Shown: positions 31,062 to 39,182, numbered from the stretch's first letter. The stretch is 64,000 bases of DNA from Paraliomyxa sp041600735 (GCA_041600735.1 JBFIJN010000001.1:1-64000); one strand, 5' to 3'. Translations and numbers: made by a program. The notes: generated from the sequence alone by a model not told the origin.

Positions 31062-32153
31062 ATGAACTTCCCGCAACACCCCCCCCATCCCGAGCACGCC
31101 ACCATGCGCCTCACCCTCGATGTCGACCGGATCCCGGGCGATCGCGTCGCGGCCATCGTGGAAGAAATTCGTCGGTCCTCGAGTGACGCCGTGGCCGTTA
31201 CCGGCCTTGCCTTCGAACCCGTGAGCTTCGAGCTCGCGGGCACCGGGGTCTCCCTCGAGCGGCTGCGCATGGTGGTGGAGGAGGGCGGCCTGCGTCGGGC
31301 GCTCGGCAGCTGGCGCCCCACGGCGAGCACGGTGGCCCGCTCGCCTCGCCCGTGCCCGCACCGGGTTCCGCGGGTGCTCTTGGTCGATGGCGATCACGCC
31401 CGCGCCCGCGAGGGTGCCGACATCCTCGCCCGCGTCGATCTGCACGCGTGCGTGGTCGGAAGCATCGAGACCGCCCAGATCATGATGCAGCGCTCCGAGC
31501 TGCGCTTCGACGCGGTCGTGCTGCACCACCGGCTCGCCGATGGCGAGGGCCTCGAGCTGCTCGATCGCGTCGACGTGGCGCGCCGCCGCTGCAGCGTGCT
31601 CGTCATCGACGACCAGCCGTGCCCCGAGAGCGCTCGGGCCTACCGGGTGCGGGGCGTGTACCGCTACATCGCGCCGCCTTCGGGGGCGCTGCAGCTCGCT
31701 AGCCGGGTACTGGCCACGATGCACGACACCTGGGCCTGGCGACTGGCGGAGGAGGTCGTACACGAGGCCGACCAGCCGCCGCGGCAGCTCGTGGATCCCG
31801 AGCTCGCTGCCGATCGCTTGCAGCACGTCTGCGGCCTCTCGCCGCTCGAGCGTGACGTGGCGGCGATGGTGCTGATGGGCGTGCGTGACCTCGAGATCGC
31901 GGAGCGGATCGGCCAGTCCGAGCGCACGGCCAAGCGCCACGTGGGCCGGGTGCTGGACAAGGCTGGGATCGAGAATCGAGCCAGCTTGTGGTCCGTGCTG
32001 CACATGGACGGCCTGGGTCCCGTGCCCTCGGTGCCCGCCGAGGTCCGGGCGCCGGTCCTGGTCGCCGAGGTGCGACCGCTGCTGCCGAGCCAGGCCCCGC
32101 AGCGCCCCGCCGCCCCGATGGTGCAGATGCAGTCGAGCTGGACCGCGCTGTGA
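31062..32153 (+). CDS. Response regulator with degenerate receiver and LuxR/NarL-type HTH
   Basis: This 363-residue protein has three parts. Residues 1-95 form an unassigned N-terminal domain. Residues 100-225 follow a CheY receiver: acidic pair in LLVDGD (109, 111), but the phospho-acceptor strand reads AVVLHHRLADGEGLELL, with His155 where Asp is expected. The usual K-P near the end is A-P-P. Residues 255-315 are a LuxR/NarL helix-turn-helix (LSPLERDVAAMVLMGVRDLE, IAERIGQSERTAKRHVGRVL). A Pro-rich tail follows. It is an atypical regulator that probably does not accept phosphate. It sits between the plus and minus arms of the radical SAM locus and may control it through the inverted repeat upstream. 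Confidence 0.85.
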   Translation: MNFPQHPPHPEHATMRLTLDVDRIPGDRVAAIVEEIRRSSSDAVAVTGLAFEPVSFELAGTGVSLERLRMVVEEGGLRRALGSWRPTASTVARSPRPCPHRVPRVLLVDGDHARAREGADILARVDLHACVVGSIETAQIMMQRSELRFDAVVLHHRLADGEGLELLDRVDVARRRCSVLVIDDQPCPESARAYRVRGVYRYIAPPSGALQLASRVLATMHDTWAWRLAEEVVHEADQPPRQLVDPELAADRLQHVCGLSPLERDVAAMVLMGVRDLEIAERIGQSERTAKRHVGRVLDKAGIENRASLWSVLHMDGLGPVPSVPAEVRAPVLVAEVRPLLPSQAPQRPAAPMVQMQSSWTAL

Positions 32154-32170
32154 TCCGATGCAGCCCGTGA

Positions 32171-33184
32171 CTAGCGCACGGGCTGCAGCTCGTCCCAGCC
32201 GTAGCGCCGCAGGTAGTTGCCCCACACGCCCTCGCAGACCGCGTCGTAGCGGCACTGGGCGCACTCGGCTCGCTTGCGGCGCTGGTCGTCGTCGAGGTCG
32301 GCGCGGCGGATCTGCACGAGCTCGCCGCTCTGGCCTCCACGTCGATCTTCGCGGACCTCGGGGGCCAGCAGCCCTTGCGAGTCGCTGGGCTCGAAGTGCA
32401 CGTAGTCCTCCACGTAGCCGCGATTGAAGTCGGGCAGCTCGGTCGTGGTGCACAGCGGGATGTCGACGAAGAACGCGCTCACCTGGGCTTCGTGACGGCT
32501 GGCCTCGTCGAGGAATCGCTTGGCCTCCGCCGCGATCTCCTGGTAGCGCGGGAACAGCTGCTTGAAGTAGGTGTTGGCGCGCCCGTTGGCCTGCATCACG
32601 TTGAACACGACCTGGTCCACGCCGCGCTCGCGCAGGAATCGATAGATCTCGTGCAGGTGCGGCAGGTTGCGCTTGGTGACCACCGTGCTCGTGTGCAGGG
32701 CTAGGCCATAGCGCTTGAAGCGGGCGATCATCTCGATGCCCGCCACGGTCTGTTCGAAGCTGCCCGGGGTGCGCGTGAGGCCCTCGTGCAGCTTCTTGTC
32801 GTGCCCGTGGATCGACACGTAGAACTTGTTCATGCCGAGCGCGATGAGGCGCTTGGCGTAGGCTTCATGGCCGAGCGCGCGGCCGTTGGTCATCATCGAG
32901 ACCCACTGGGCGCCGGCGTCGTGGGCCAGCTTCACCCAGTGGTGCAGGCGCTTGTTGGTGGTGGGCTCGCCCGAGGTGAAGCAGACCTCTTCGTACTGCT
33001 CTTGCTGGGCCAGGATCCAGCGCACGCTCTCGTCGGTGGTCGCGGAGTTGGTCACGTAGCGACCCTCGCGATCCTCCTCCATGCAGAAGATGCAGTTGTT
33101 GTTGCACACCGCCCCGGTGAGGATGTGCACCCGCGGCCGCCGCTGCTGGATGCGTTGCTCGATCGCTTCGGCGCCGACGGTCAT
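32171..33184 (-). CDS. Radical SAM enzyme rSAM-3 of the modification locus
   Basis: This 337-residue protein has the cluster motif C27-x3-C31-x2-C34 (AVCNNNCIFC), and SGEP at 71-74 in place of GGEP. Barrel motifs include VSMMTNGRALG and FYVSIHGHDKKLHEGLTR. The C-terminal ending CAQCRYDAVCEG with YGWDELQPV matches the C-terminal Cys motif of the other paralogues here. The ATG overlaps the stop of the HxsB-like gene as ATGA, so the two are translationally coupled and probably act on the same substrate. In characterised His-Xaa-Ser clusters HxsB is also paired with a second radical SAM enzyme (HxsC); I cannot confirm that this is an HxsC orthologue. Confidence 0.88.
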   Translation of the reverse strand: MTVGAEAIEQRIQQRRPRVHILTGAVCNNNCIFCMEEDREGRYVTNSATTDESVRWILAQQEQYEEVCFTSGEPTTNKRLHHWVKLAHDAGAQWVSMMTNGRALGHEAYAKRLIALGMNKFYVSIHGHDKKLHEGLTRTPGSFEQTVAGIEMIARFKRYGLALHTSTVVTKRNLPHLHEIYRFLRERGVDQVVFNVMQANGRANTYFKQLFPRYQEIAAEAKRFLDEASRHEAQVSAFFVDIPLCTTTELPDFNRGYVEDYVHFEPSDSQGLLAPEVREDRRGGQSGELVQIRRADLDDDQRRKRAECAQCRYDAVCEGVWGNYLRRYGWDELQPVR

Positions 33185-34749
33185 GGGATCTGCTCCTGCT
33201 CGGGTTCTTGGGCCTGGGCCTCGCCCGCGGCGAGCAGCGGCTGGATGAAGTGGTCGCGCGGGCGCATCGTGGTCCAGCGCTGGAAGGTCTCGAGCACCTT
33301 GGGATCGCCCTCGTCGAGCTTGGCGAACAGGTAGTCTTGGATCCCCTTGTGCACCGCACACACCGCGTTGTCGCGCATGCGCCCGAAGATGCTGCCCTGG
33401 GTCTTGTAGTTGAAGGCCGCGTTGGTGCCGCAGTAGGGCTGGTAGGTGCAGTGCACGCAGTCGGGCTGCGCATCGAGGTTGGTCGCGATCGTCAGCGCGC
33501 GCACGGTGGGGTGCCCCACGACCTCGCGGTAGCCCGAGCTGTCGACGTGGCCGAGGCGGAAGCTCTTGTCGCCCATCGCGGCCAGCATGCGGCCCTCGTC
33601 GCAGGTGTAGATGCTGCCGTCGTAGTCGTAGGCCAGCGCCCCGATCCCGGCGCCCGCGGGGCTGCGCAGATCGAGGAAGTTGGGGTCTTGGCCGCCCAGG
33701 ATCTTGGTGAGGAAGATGGCGGCATAGCGCTCGAGGATCTCCACGCCGCGCGCGTTGAGCTCGAGCATGTAGTCGACGGAGCGGCGGTAGAACTCGAGGT
33801 ACTCGAGCCGCGGGTACTCGAGCCTGCGACGGGTGCGCTCGGCAAAGCCGAACGGATCGATGGGGCGCAGGAACAGGCTGCGGCAGCCGAGGCCCACGTA
33901 GGTGTCGACCACTTCCTTCCACATGGGCAGGGTGGCGCGGGTGGTCGTGAGCAGCGCTTCTACGTGGTAGAGCGTGGGCTCGAGCCCGAGCTCGCGGTAG
34001 CGCTCGTTGATGCGCCGGGTCCAGTAGACGGTCTTCTGGTGGGCGTCACCGGTGGGCAGCTTGCGCTGGGCGTTGTGCAGCGTCTCGGGGCCATCCACGC
34101 TGGTACACAGCTGCACGCGGTGCTCGAGCAACCAGTCGAGCTTGGTCTCGTCGAGCAGCGAGAAGTTGGAGACCATCGTGAACTCGAGCTGCTTGCCGAC
34201 CTCGCGATTGCGCCGCGTGGCGTAGTCGACCACGTGCTGAACGACCGCGTAGTTGACGAGCGGCTCGCCCCCCTGGAACTCGATGGTGACGAACGGGCTG
34301 GTGCTGCGCAGCACGAAGTCGACGGCGCGCTCGGCCGTCTCCTTGGTCATGTCGGTGTGGACGGCGTCCATGTTGGCGCGCGAGGCATGGCAGTAGGCGC
34401 ACGTCTCGTTGCAGCGCAGCGTGATCACGAACATGTGCAGGTTGGGCCCGCCGTGCACGAACGCCTTGCGCGCGCGCATCATGTCGGCCGCCTCGGGCAC
34501 GCGATAGCCCTCGCGCAGGAAGCTCTCGCGGCGCAGCCGCTCGTGCAGCGCCGAGCCGGGCTCGACCTCACCGCGGGCATAGGCGCGGAACTCGTCGTGG
34601 GACAGCAGCAACCAGCGCCCCTCGAGGTTGGTCACGAGCATCTTGTCGCGCACCGGACGGAAGCGAAACAGCGCCTGCGTGCCCGCGCGCGGGCGCAGCT
34701 CGGCCATGTTGGGGGTGGCGGGCTCGAGCTCGGGCGCGCGCTCGATCAC
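33181..34749 (-). CDS. hxsB: HxsB-like radical SAM/SPASM maturase
   Basis: This 522-residue protein starts at GTG 34749, preceded by GGAGGG and overlapping the hxsD-like stop as GTGA. The N-terminal roughly 100 residues (ALFRFRPVRDKMLVTNLEGR, WLLLSHDEFRAYARG) resemble the leader-recognition part of HxsB. The radical SAM motif is C113-x3-C117-x2-C120 (LRCNETCAYC) and the G-G-E-P motif is at 160-163 (IEFQGGEPLVNY). The C-terminal part has a SPASM-type Cys set (YTCDEGRML, DCVHCTYQPYCG, DNAVCAVHKG). HxsB is a maturase of the His-Xaa-Ser peptide system. Similarity to HxsB is my recognition from memory of the family, so the symbol is tentative. No HxsA-type His-x-Ser repeat substrate is in the window. 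Confidence 0.8.
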   Translation of the reverse strand: MIERAPELEPATPNMAELRPRAGTQALFRFRPVRDKMLVTNLEGRWLLLSHDEFRAYARGEVEPGSALHERLRRESFLREGYRVPEAADMMRARKAFVHGGPNLHMFVITLRCNETCAYCHASRANMDAVHTDMTKETAERAVDFVLRSTSPFVTIEFQGGEPLVNYAVVQHVVDYATRRNREVGKQLEFTMVSNFSLLDETKLDWLLEHRVQLCTSVDGPETLHNAQRKLPTGDAHQKTVYWTRRINERYRELGLEPTLYHVEALLTTTRATLPMWKEVVDTYVGLGCRSLFLRPIDPFGFAERTRRRLEYPRLEYLEFYRRSVDYMLELNARGVEILERYAAIFLTKILGGQDPNFLDLRSPAGAGIGALAYDYDGSIYTCDEGRMLAAMGDKSFRLGHVDSSGYREVVGHPTVRALTIATNLDAQPDCVHCTYQPYCGTNAAFNYKTQGSIFGRMRDNAVCAVHKGIQDYLFAKLDEGDPKVLETFQRWTTMRPRDHFIQPLLAAGEAQAQEPEQEQIP

Positions 34750-35246
34750 TGTGCGCCCTCCGTATCGGCGGGGTCGGTGCGCGGGCCGGGCTCGAGCGGA
34801 CGCCCGTGCTTCTCTTCCCAGCTCTGGGCGATGCCGAGCGGGTCGTCGAGCGCATCGTCGGTGAAGTCGAAGTCGGCGAGATCGGCGAGCGAGGGCGCAC
34901 CCATCGCCCCGGCCATCGCCTGCATGGTCACCGTCTCCACGACCACCCGGTTGTCCGCGGCGAGCTGATGGCGGTAGGCGCAGGCGAGCAGCTCGTTGGC
35001 GAGCTCGCCGACCAGCGCGTGCAGGGCCTCGGGGGTCGGCGCAGGATCCTTGCTGGTGAGGGTCACGCGCACGCGATCCTCGGCCGGGCGATCGAGCAGC
35101 ACGAAGCACCGGTCGATGAACACGTAGGCCGCGCCGTAGACCGCAGCAAGCGGGTAGAGCGAAGCATCGAGCTGCATGACGGCGGCGCCCTCGTGCAGGT
35201 CGACCTCCACCAAGCCCTCCGGAATCGTGGCAAGTGGGGTGCTCAT
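34746..35246 (-). CDS. hxsD: HxsD-like partner protein with C-terminal extension
   Basis: This 166-residue protein has a core of about 105 residues resembling HxsD of the His-Xaa-Ser system: VMQLDASLYPLAAVYGAAYV, FIDRCFVLLDRPAEDRVRV and TLTSK, then a helix ALVGELANELLACAYRHQLA. HxsD proteins are small partners of the radical SAM maturases, possibly for substrate delivery. Beyond the core is a 55-residue acidic extension (PSLADLADFDFTDDALDDPL, then GIAQSWEEKHG), longer than I expect for HxsD. The gene begins 18 nt after rSAM-4/MT and its stop overlaps the hxsB-like start. Assignment is from pattern recognition and the adjacent HxsB-like gene. Confidence 0.7.
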   Translation of the reverse strand: MSTPLATIPEGLVEVDLHEGAAVMQLDASLYPLAAVYGAAYVFIDRCFVLLDRPAEDRVRVTLTSKDPAPTPEALHALVGELANELLACAYRHQLAADNRVVVETVTMQAMAGAMGAPSLADLADFDFTDDALDDPLGIAQSWEEKHGRPLEPGPRTDPADTEGAQ

Positions 35247-35264
35247 GATGGGTCGTGCGTAGCG

Positions 35265-37142
35265 TCAGGCTATCAGGTGGGGCGCGGGGGTGACAGCCGC
35301 GAGCGGCTCGATCTCCGCGTGCAGGACCCACTGATTGCTGCGCCCGGGGGCCACGGCACGGGTCAGCAGGGAGCGGGTGCGCAGCTGGGGGACCTGGGTC
35401 AGAGCGCGTGCCGCGTCGGCGAGGTCGTCGTTGCGATGGTGCTCGCGGGCGGCCGCGGAGCGCTCGGCTCGCTGGGTGTGGGCGCGGCCGCGGACGAGGC
35501 CGAAGGCGGTGTTGTCGACGATGAGCAGCGTGCCGCCGGGGCGCAGCCGCGGCAGCAGGGCGGCGAGCGTCGCAACGGGGTCGGGGAGGTGATTCCAGCT
35601 GCGCAGCACCAGCAGGTGATCGAGCGGGCCCGTGACCTCGGCGGGGGGTAACGCGTTGGCGGTGCCCAGGTGGAGGCTGGCCCACGGTGCCCGCTCGCGC
35701 AGGGCGGCGATCGCCTCGGGGTCGGGATCGAGGCCCAGGTAGCGGATCGCACCCGCGCGCGCGCGCGGGGCGAGCACGTCGAGGTAGGGCGCATGGCCGC
35801 AGCCGAGGTCGAGCACGGTCCCCTGCAGGCCGGCGAGGATCGTGCGCACCTCGGCATCGTCGCGGGTGAAGCGATCTTCGAACACGGGCTCCCACAGGCC
35901 AGTGCAGGCGTCGCGGTGCGAGCAGCCGCTGCACACCGCCGCGCGATCGAGCGGCACGAGGTCGCGGGGGAAGTCGTCGGGCGCGTCCTTGTGGGGGCTG
36001 GCGTCGAGGTACAGCTGCCCGCGGGTGAGCTTGGTGGCCTGCAGCTCGAGGTCGGAGAAGTCGCGGGTCTCGGCGCGGTAGAGCGCCACGCGACCGCGGT
36101 GGCGCACCATGAGATCACGGCCGCGGTCCCACGGGCTGATGCCGAGCTCGCCCGGTCGATCGCGCAGCGGGCAGCCCTCCTCGGCCACGCCCCGCGCGAC
36201 GACGCGCTCGAGCGCATAGTTGAAGGCGTTGGCGCGCGCCCCGGTGGTGGTGGGGCGCAGCTCGTCGTGACCGAAGCGGGCGTGGTAGGCGGGAAACAGG
36301 CCAGGGCACGGGCCGGACCACGCGCAGCCCTGGCACGGCGGAGGCTGCATATGGTTGAGCTCGTCCACCGGAAACAGATCGGGCTCGCCGATCTCCACCA
36401 TGCTGCGAAAGCCATGGGTGCGAAGATCGTCGAAGCGCGTCTCGTGACCGGGAAGCAGGCACAGGGGGAGGCCGCCGTGGAGCAGGGCCTGGCCCGGGTT
36501 GTGGCGCCGCCCGTGCTCGAGCGCCTCGTGGACGCGCGCGGCCACGTGCGATACGCGGGGCACGAGCTGGGGCATGAGCCGCTTGCCGCCGCCCTTGGGC
36601 TCGACCATCGAGAATTTCACGCGCCAGCGGGGGAACGGGCGCATGCAATCGACGAGCTCGACGAGGTGATCGAGGTTGTGCTCGGTGACCACGCAGTTGA
36701 TGGTGAGATCGAGGTCCTCGTGCGCATGCAGGTGCTCGACCGCGGCCATGGCCGGGCCGAACGCGCCGTCGGTGCGAACCATGCGATCGTGGATCGCCGC
36801 GCTGCCGCCGTGCAGCGAGAGGTAGACGTAGCGCAGCCGCAGCCGCACCAGCTCGTGGACGAGCGCGGGATAGGCGAGGCGCAGGCCGTTGGTCACGAGC
36901 CCGAAGTCGAGCCCGAGCGAGGCGGAGAGCCGCGCCCATCGCAGCAGCTCGGGGCGGATCGTGGGCTCGCCACCCGAGAGCACGATCATCGAGTGGCCGA
37001 GCGCGGCCGCACGACGGATCTTGGCGTCGACCTCGGCCGTGGAGCCCTGCACGTGCCGCACCTCCTGCGTGTGGCAGAACGCGCAGTGCTCGTTGCAGGC
37101 GTAGCCGACCTTGATGAGGGCTTTCACCGCGAGTGCCAGCAT
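35265..37142 (-). CDS. Radical SAM-methyltransferase fusion (rSAM-4)
   Basis: This 625-residue protein has, at residues 1-300, a radical SAM barrel: C16-x3-C20-x2-C23 (YACNEHCAFC), GGEP at 57-60, VYLSLHGGSAAIHDRM, and the Cys ending CQGCAWSGPCPG. A middle region of about 100 residues has a second Cys set, CSGCSHRDACTGLWEP. The last roughly 190 residues are a class I SAM-dependent methyltransferase: motif I LDLGCGHAPYLDVL, motif II YLGLDPDPEAI, and LDHLLVLRSWNHLPDPVA. A radical SAM enzyme joined to a classical methyltransferase can modify and methylate one substrate. It heads the minus-strand operon, diverging from the degenerate homologue over about 72 nt. The fusion is contained in one open frame. 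Confidence 0.85.
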   Translation of the reverse strand: MLALAVKALIKVGYACNEHCAFCHTQEVRHVQGSTAEVDAKIRRAAALGHSMIVLSGGEPTIRPELLRWARLSASLGLDFGLVTNGLRLAYPALVHELVRLRLRYVYLSLHGGSAAIHDRMVRTDGAFGPAMAAVEHLHAHEDLDLTINCVVTEHNLDHLVELVDCMRPFPRWRVKFSMVEPKGGGKRLMPQLVPRVSHVAARVHEALEHGRRHNPGQALLHGGLPLCLLPGHETRFDDLRTHGFRSMVEIGEPDLFPVDELNHMQPPPCQGCAWSGPCPGLFPAYHARFGHDELRPTTTGARANAFNYALERVVARGVAEEGCPLRDRPGELGISPWDRGRDLMVRHRGRVALYRAETRDFSDLELQATKLTRGQLYLDASPHKDAPDDFPRDLVPLDRAAVCSGCSHRDACTGLWEPVFEDRFTRDDAEVRTILAGLQGTVLDLGCGHAPYLDVLAPRARAGAIRYLGLDPDPEAIAALRERAPWASLHLGTANALPPAEVTGPLDHLLVLRSWNHLPDPVATLAALLPRLRPGGTLLIVDNTAFGLVRGRAHTQRAERSAAAREHHRNDDLADAARALTQVPQLRTRSLLTRAVAPGRSNQWVLHAEIEPLAAVTPAPHLIA

Positions 37143-37192
37143 AGCGGCATGCGGGGGAGCGCGGGGGCCGGAGGGGGTTTCCGGGGTTGGCG

Positions 37193-37201
37193 TGCTAGGG
37201 T
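37193..37201 (+). promoter_or_regulatory. Extended -10 element in the divergent intergenic region
   Basis: TGCTAGGGT ends 13 nt before GTG 37215. It overlaps the alternative start GTG 37200, which supports GTG 37215 as the true start. Confidence 0.4.
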
Positions 37202-37214
37202 GGCGCTCTCGGTC

Positions 37215-37823
37215 GTGCCGCGACGTTCCGACCTCTGCCTGGCGATCCACGGGGCCAATGCCGCGTGTCACGGGCTGCACGGTGCACCGGGCAGCTTCGC
37301 CGCGACCATGAGCGCGCTCTCCCGGGCGCGCGCGGAGGGGCAGCGGGTGTGGGTGGCCTCGTGGATCACCCGCAGCAACTGTCGCTCGCTGGTGGCGCTA
37401 GCCGATGTGTTGGTCGGGCATCGCGTGGCGGGCTGGGCGATCTGCTGGCCGCGCGTCGGCGATGCCACGGCGCCCAGCCTCGCGCGCCTGGTGCCGCGCC
37501 TCGGCATCGCGGTGCCGCATGCGTTGCGGGCGGTCGAGCGCGCGCGCGGGCGTGGGCTGGAGGTCGCGGTGGTCGGCGTGCCCAGCTGCGCGCTGGGACC
37601 GTTCGCGGCGCATGCGTTGCGCGTGGGGGCGGGCGGGGTTTACCCGCCGGTGTGCGAAGGCTGTCCGTCGCGGGCGGGCTGCGCGGGGATCGAGCCATGG
37701 ACGCTCGCGCGGCTGGGCGGGCTCGAGCTGCGGCAGGTGCCCGTGGTTCACGGCGTCGATCGATCCGAGGAGGTAGCGCAGGGGCTCGCGGCGGCGGTGA
37801 TCGAGCTAGGGGAGATCGCATGA
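37215..37823 (+). CDS. Degenerate radical SAM homologue, lacks two cluster cysteines
   Basis: This 202-residue protein (GTG 37215; GTG 37200 possible) begins DLCLAIHGANAACHGL. It lines up with the first strand and CxxxCxxC loop of the neighbours, but reads A-N-A-A-C-H-G-L, so the first and third cluster Cys are Ala and Leu and only the middle Cys remains. It also lacks GGEP and is about two thirds of a normal barrel. The C-terminal motif CEGCPSRAGCAGIEPW is intact and like that of the active paralogues. It therefore probably cannot cleave SAM and may bind substrate or act as a structural partner. Its stop overlaps the HExxH gene start as ATGA. Confidence 0.75.
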   Translation: MPRRSDLCLAIHGANAACHGLHGAPGSFAATMSALSRARAEGQRVWVASWITRSNCRSLVALADVLVGHRVAGWAICWPRVGDATAPSLARLVPRLGIAVPHALRAVERARGRGLEVAVVGVPSCALGPFAAHALRVGAGGVYPPVCEGCPSRAGCAGIEPWTLARLGGLELRQVPVVHGVDRSEEVAQGLAAAVIELGEIA

Positions 37824-39034
37824 GCGGGCTGCGATCGCTGCCGGACTTCTGCGTGCCGTTGCCCGGGTCGAGCACGCTGCACGGGGTGCTGTCGGCGGGG
37901 CTGCGTCGGGCGCTGCACGATCTGCAGGCGGTGCTGCGGCAGCACGCGAGGGGGCCGTGGGCGGCCGACGTGGCTGCGTTCACGCGCGCCGTGGGGCCGC
38001 TCGCGCGCGCCCAGCCCGGCGCGCTGGCGGCCGTGGTGCGAAGGCCCGAGGTGGGGGTGTGGCTGCGGTGCCTGCGAGCCGAGGCGCGGCAACCGGTGGA
38101 TCCCGCGCGGGGGCTGCCGATGCTGCTGGGGAACGTCGCGCTCGAGCTCGCGCGCACGGGTGCGCTGACCGAGCCGCTGCGCCTGCGCGGCCTGCCGCCG
38201 CGGCTGCTGAGCGGGGCGGGGCGGCTGGCGATCGTGGTGCCGCGAGGAGCCACCGCGCTCGAGCTCGGTCCCGGCCGCGTGGTGGTGGAGCTGCCGAGCG
38301 GCGCGCAGCCGTGCGCGCTGCAGGCCGACGATCGGGCGTTCCTTCCGCTGGCCGGCAGCGCGGTGCGGCTCGCACTGGTCGACGACAACCCGCTCGCGGG
38401 GCTCGAGGCCCACCCGGACAAGCGGGGCAATGCGCTCGATCTCGGGGGCCAGCCGCTGGCGCGCTGGCGGGCGGCGCTGGAGCAGGCGCTCGCGCTCGTG
38501 GCCGAGCATCTACCGGCATTCAGGACCGAGATCGAGCAGGTGCTCCACCAGGTGGTGCCCGTGGGCTGGGACGAACAGCAACACTCTTCGGCCTCGGTGC
38601 AAGAAGCGATCGGTACGATCTACGTGTCGCTGCATCCCAATCCAATGACGATGGTGGAGGCGCTGATCCACGAGGTCTCGCACAACAAGCTGGCGGCGCT
38701 GCTCGAGCTCGATCCGGTGGTGGAGAACGATCTCGACGAGAGCTACGCCTCGCCCGTGCGGCCGGATCCGCGACCGCTGCACGGGGTGCTGCTGGCCGTG
38801 CATGCGTTCCTGCCGGTGGCGGCGCTCTACGCTGCGATGCTCGAGGCCAAGGCGCCGGGGGTCGAGCATCCGGCGTTTCGCCGCAGGTTCGCGCAGATCG
38901 TGGCGGGCAACCAAGAGGGGGCGCAGGTGCTGCGGGCCCATGCGCGGCCGACTGCGCTCGGGGTGGCGCTGCTCGAGGAGATCGATCGACTCGATCGAAG
39001 CTTCACCGCCCGCGTGGCCGCGACCGCGTCGTAG
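37820..39034 (+). CDS. HExxH-domain protein, probable aKG-type peptide beta-hydroxylase
   Basis: This 404-residue protein has HEVSH at 284-288 in ALIHEVSHNKLAALLELDPV. The segment YASPVRPDPRPLHGVLLAVH follows (about residues 309-328). This context (HE-x-x-H-x-K-L, then R-x-D-P-R-P-L-x-G) is that of the HEXXH-motif domain family, members of which are alpha-ketoglutarate/Fe-dependent peptide beta-hydroxylases in RiPP pathways. This is stated from knowledge of the family. Residues 1-220 are an unassigned Leu/Ala/Arg-rich domain. The gene is translationally coupled to the degenerate radical SAM homologue; in FxsB-type systems a radical SAM domain and a HEXXH domain are fused, so this may be a split version. 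No zinc-protease features are seen. Confidence 0.75.
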   Translation: MSGLRSLPDFCVPLPGSSTLHGVLSAGLRRALHDLQAVLRQHARGPWAADVAAFTRAVGPLARAQPGALAAVVRRPEVGVWLRCLRAEARQPVDPARGLPMLLGNVALELARTGALTEPLRLRGLPPRLLSGAGRLAIVVPRGATALELGPGRVVVELPSGAQPCALQADDRAFLPLAGSAVRLALVDDNPLAGLEAHPDKRGNALDLGGQPLARWRAALEQALALVAEHLPAFRTEIEQVLHQVVPVGWDEQQHSSASVQEAIGTIYVSLHPNPMTMVEALIHEVSHNKLAALLELDPVVENDLDESYASPVRPDPRPLHGVLLAVHAFLPVAALYAAMLEAKAPGVEHPAFRRRFAQIVAGNQEGAQVLRAHARPTALGVALLEEIDRLDRSFTARVAATAS

Positions 39035-39182
39035 GAGGCTCTCCTCATCACTGCGTGCGTCCGAGGTAGTTGCCCTCGCTCGTTCTACATGACCGCTGCG
39101 CGGAGTCGCGCGGCTGTGTGACGCCCCGGTGACAATGGTGACTACCGAGCGGTAGAGGTTGACTTCCTGCTCCAGATCTCGA

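Noticed and set aside
30854..31186. A 110-codon open frame between rSAM-2 and the response regulator as a possible precursor peptide
   Set aside because: Its start lies inside the inverted repeat and its C-terminal half overlaps the regulator gene. Composition is Arg/Pro-rich and shadow-like, and no core motif is repeated.
35670..37823. A plus-strand frame of over 700 codons through the methyltransferase fusion
   Set aside because: It is the antisense shadow of the radical SAM-methyltransferase gene; only the end from 37215 is a real gene.
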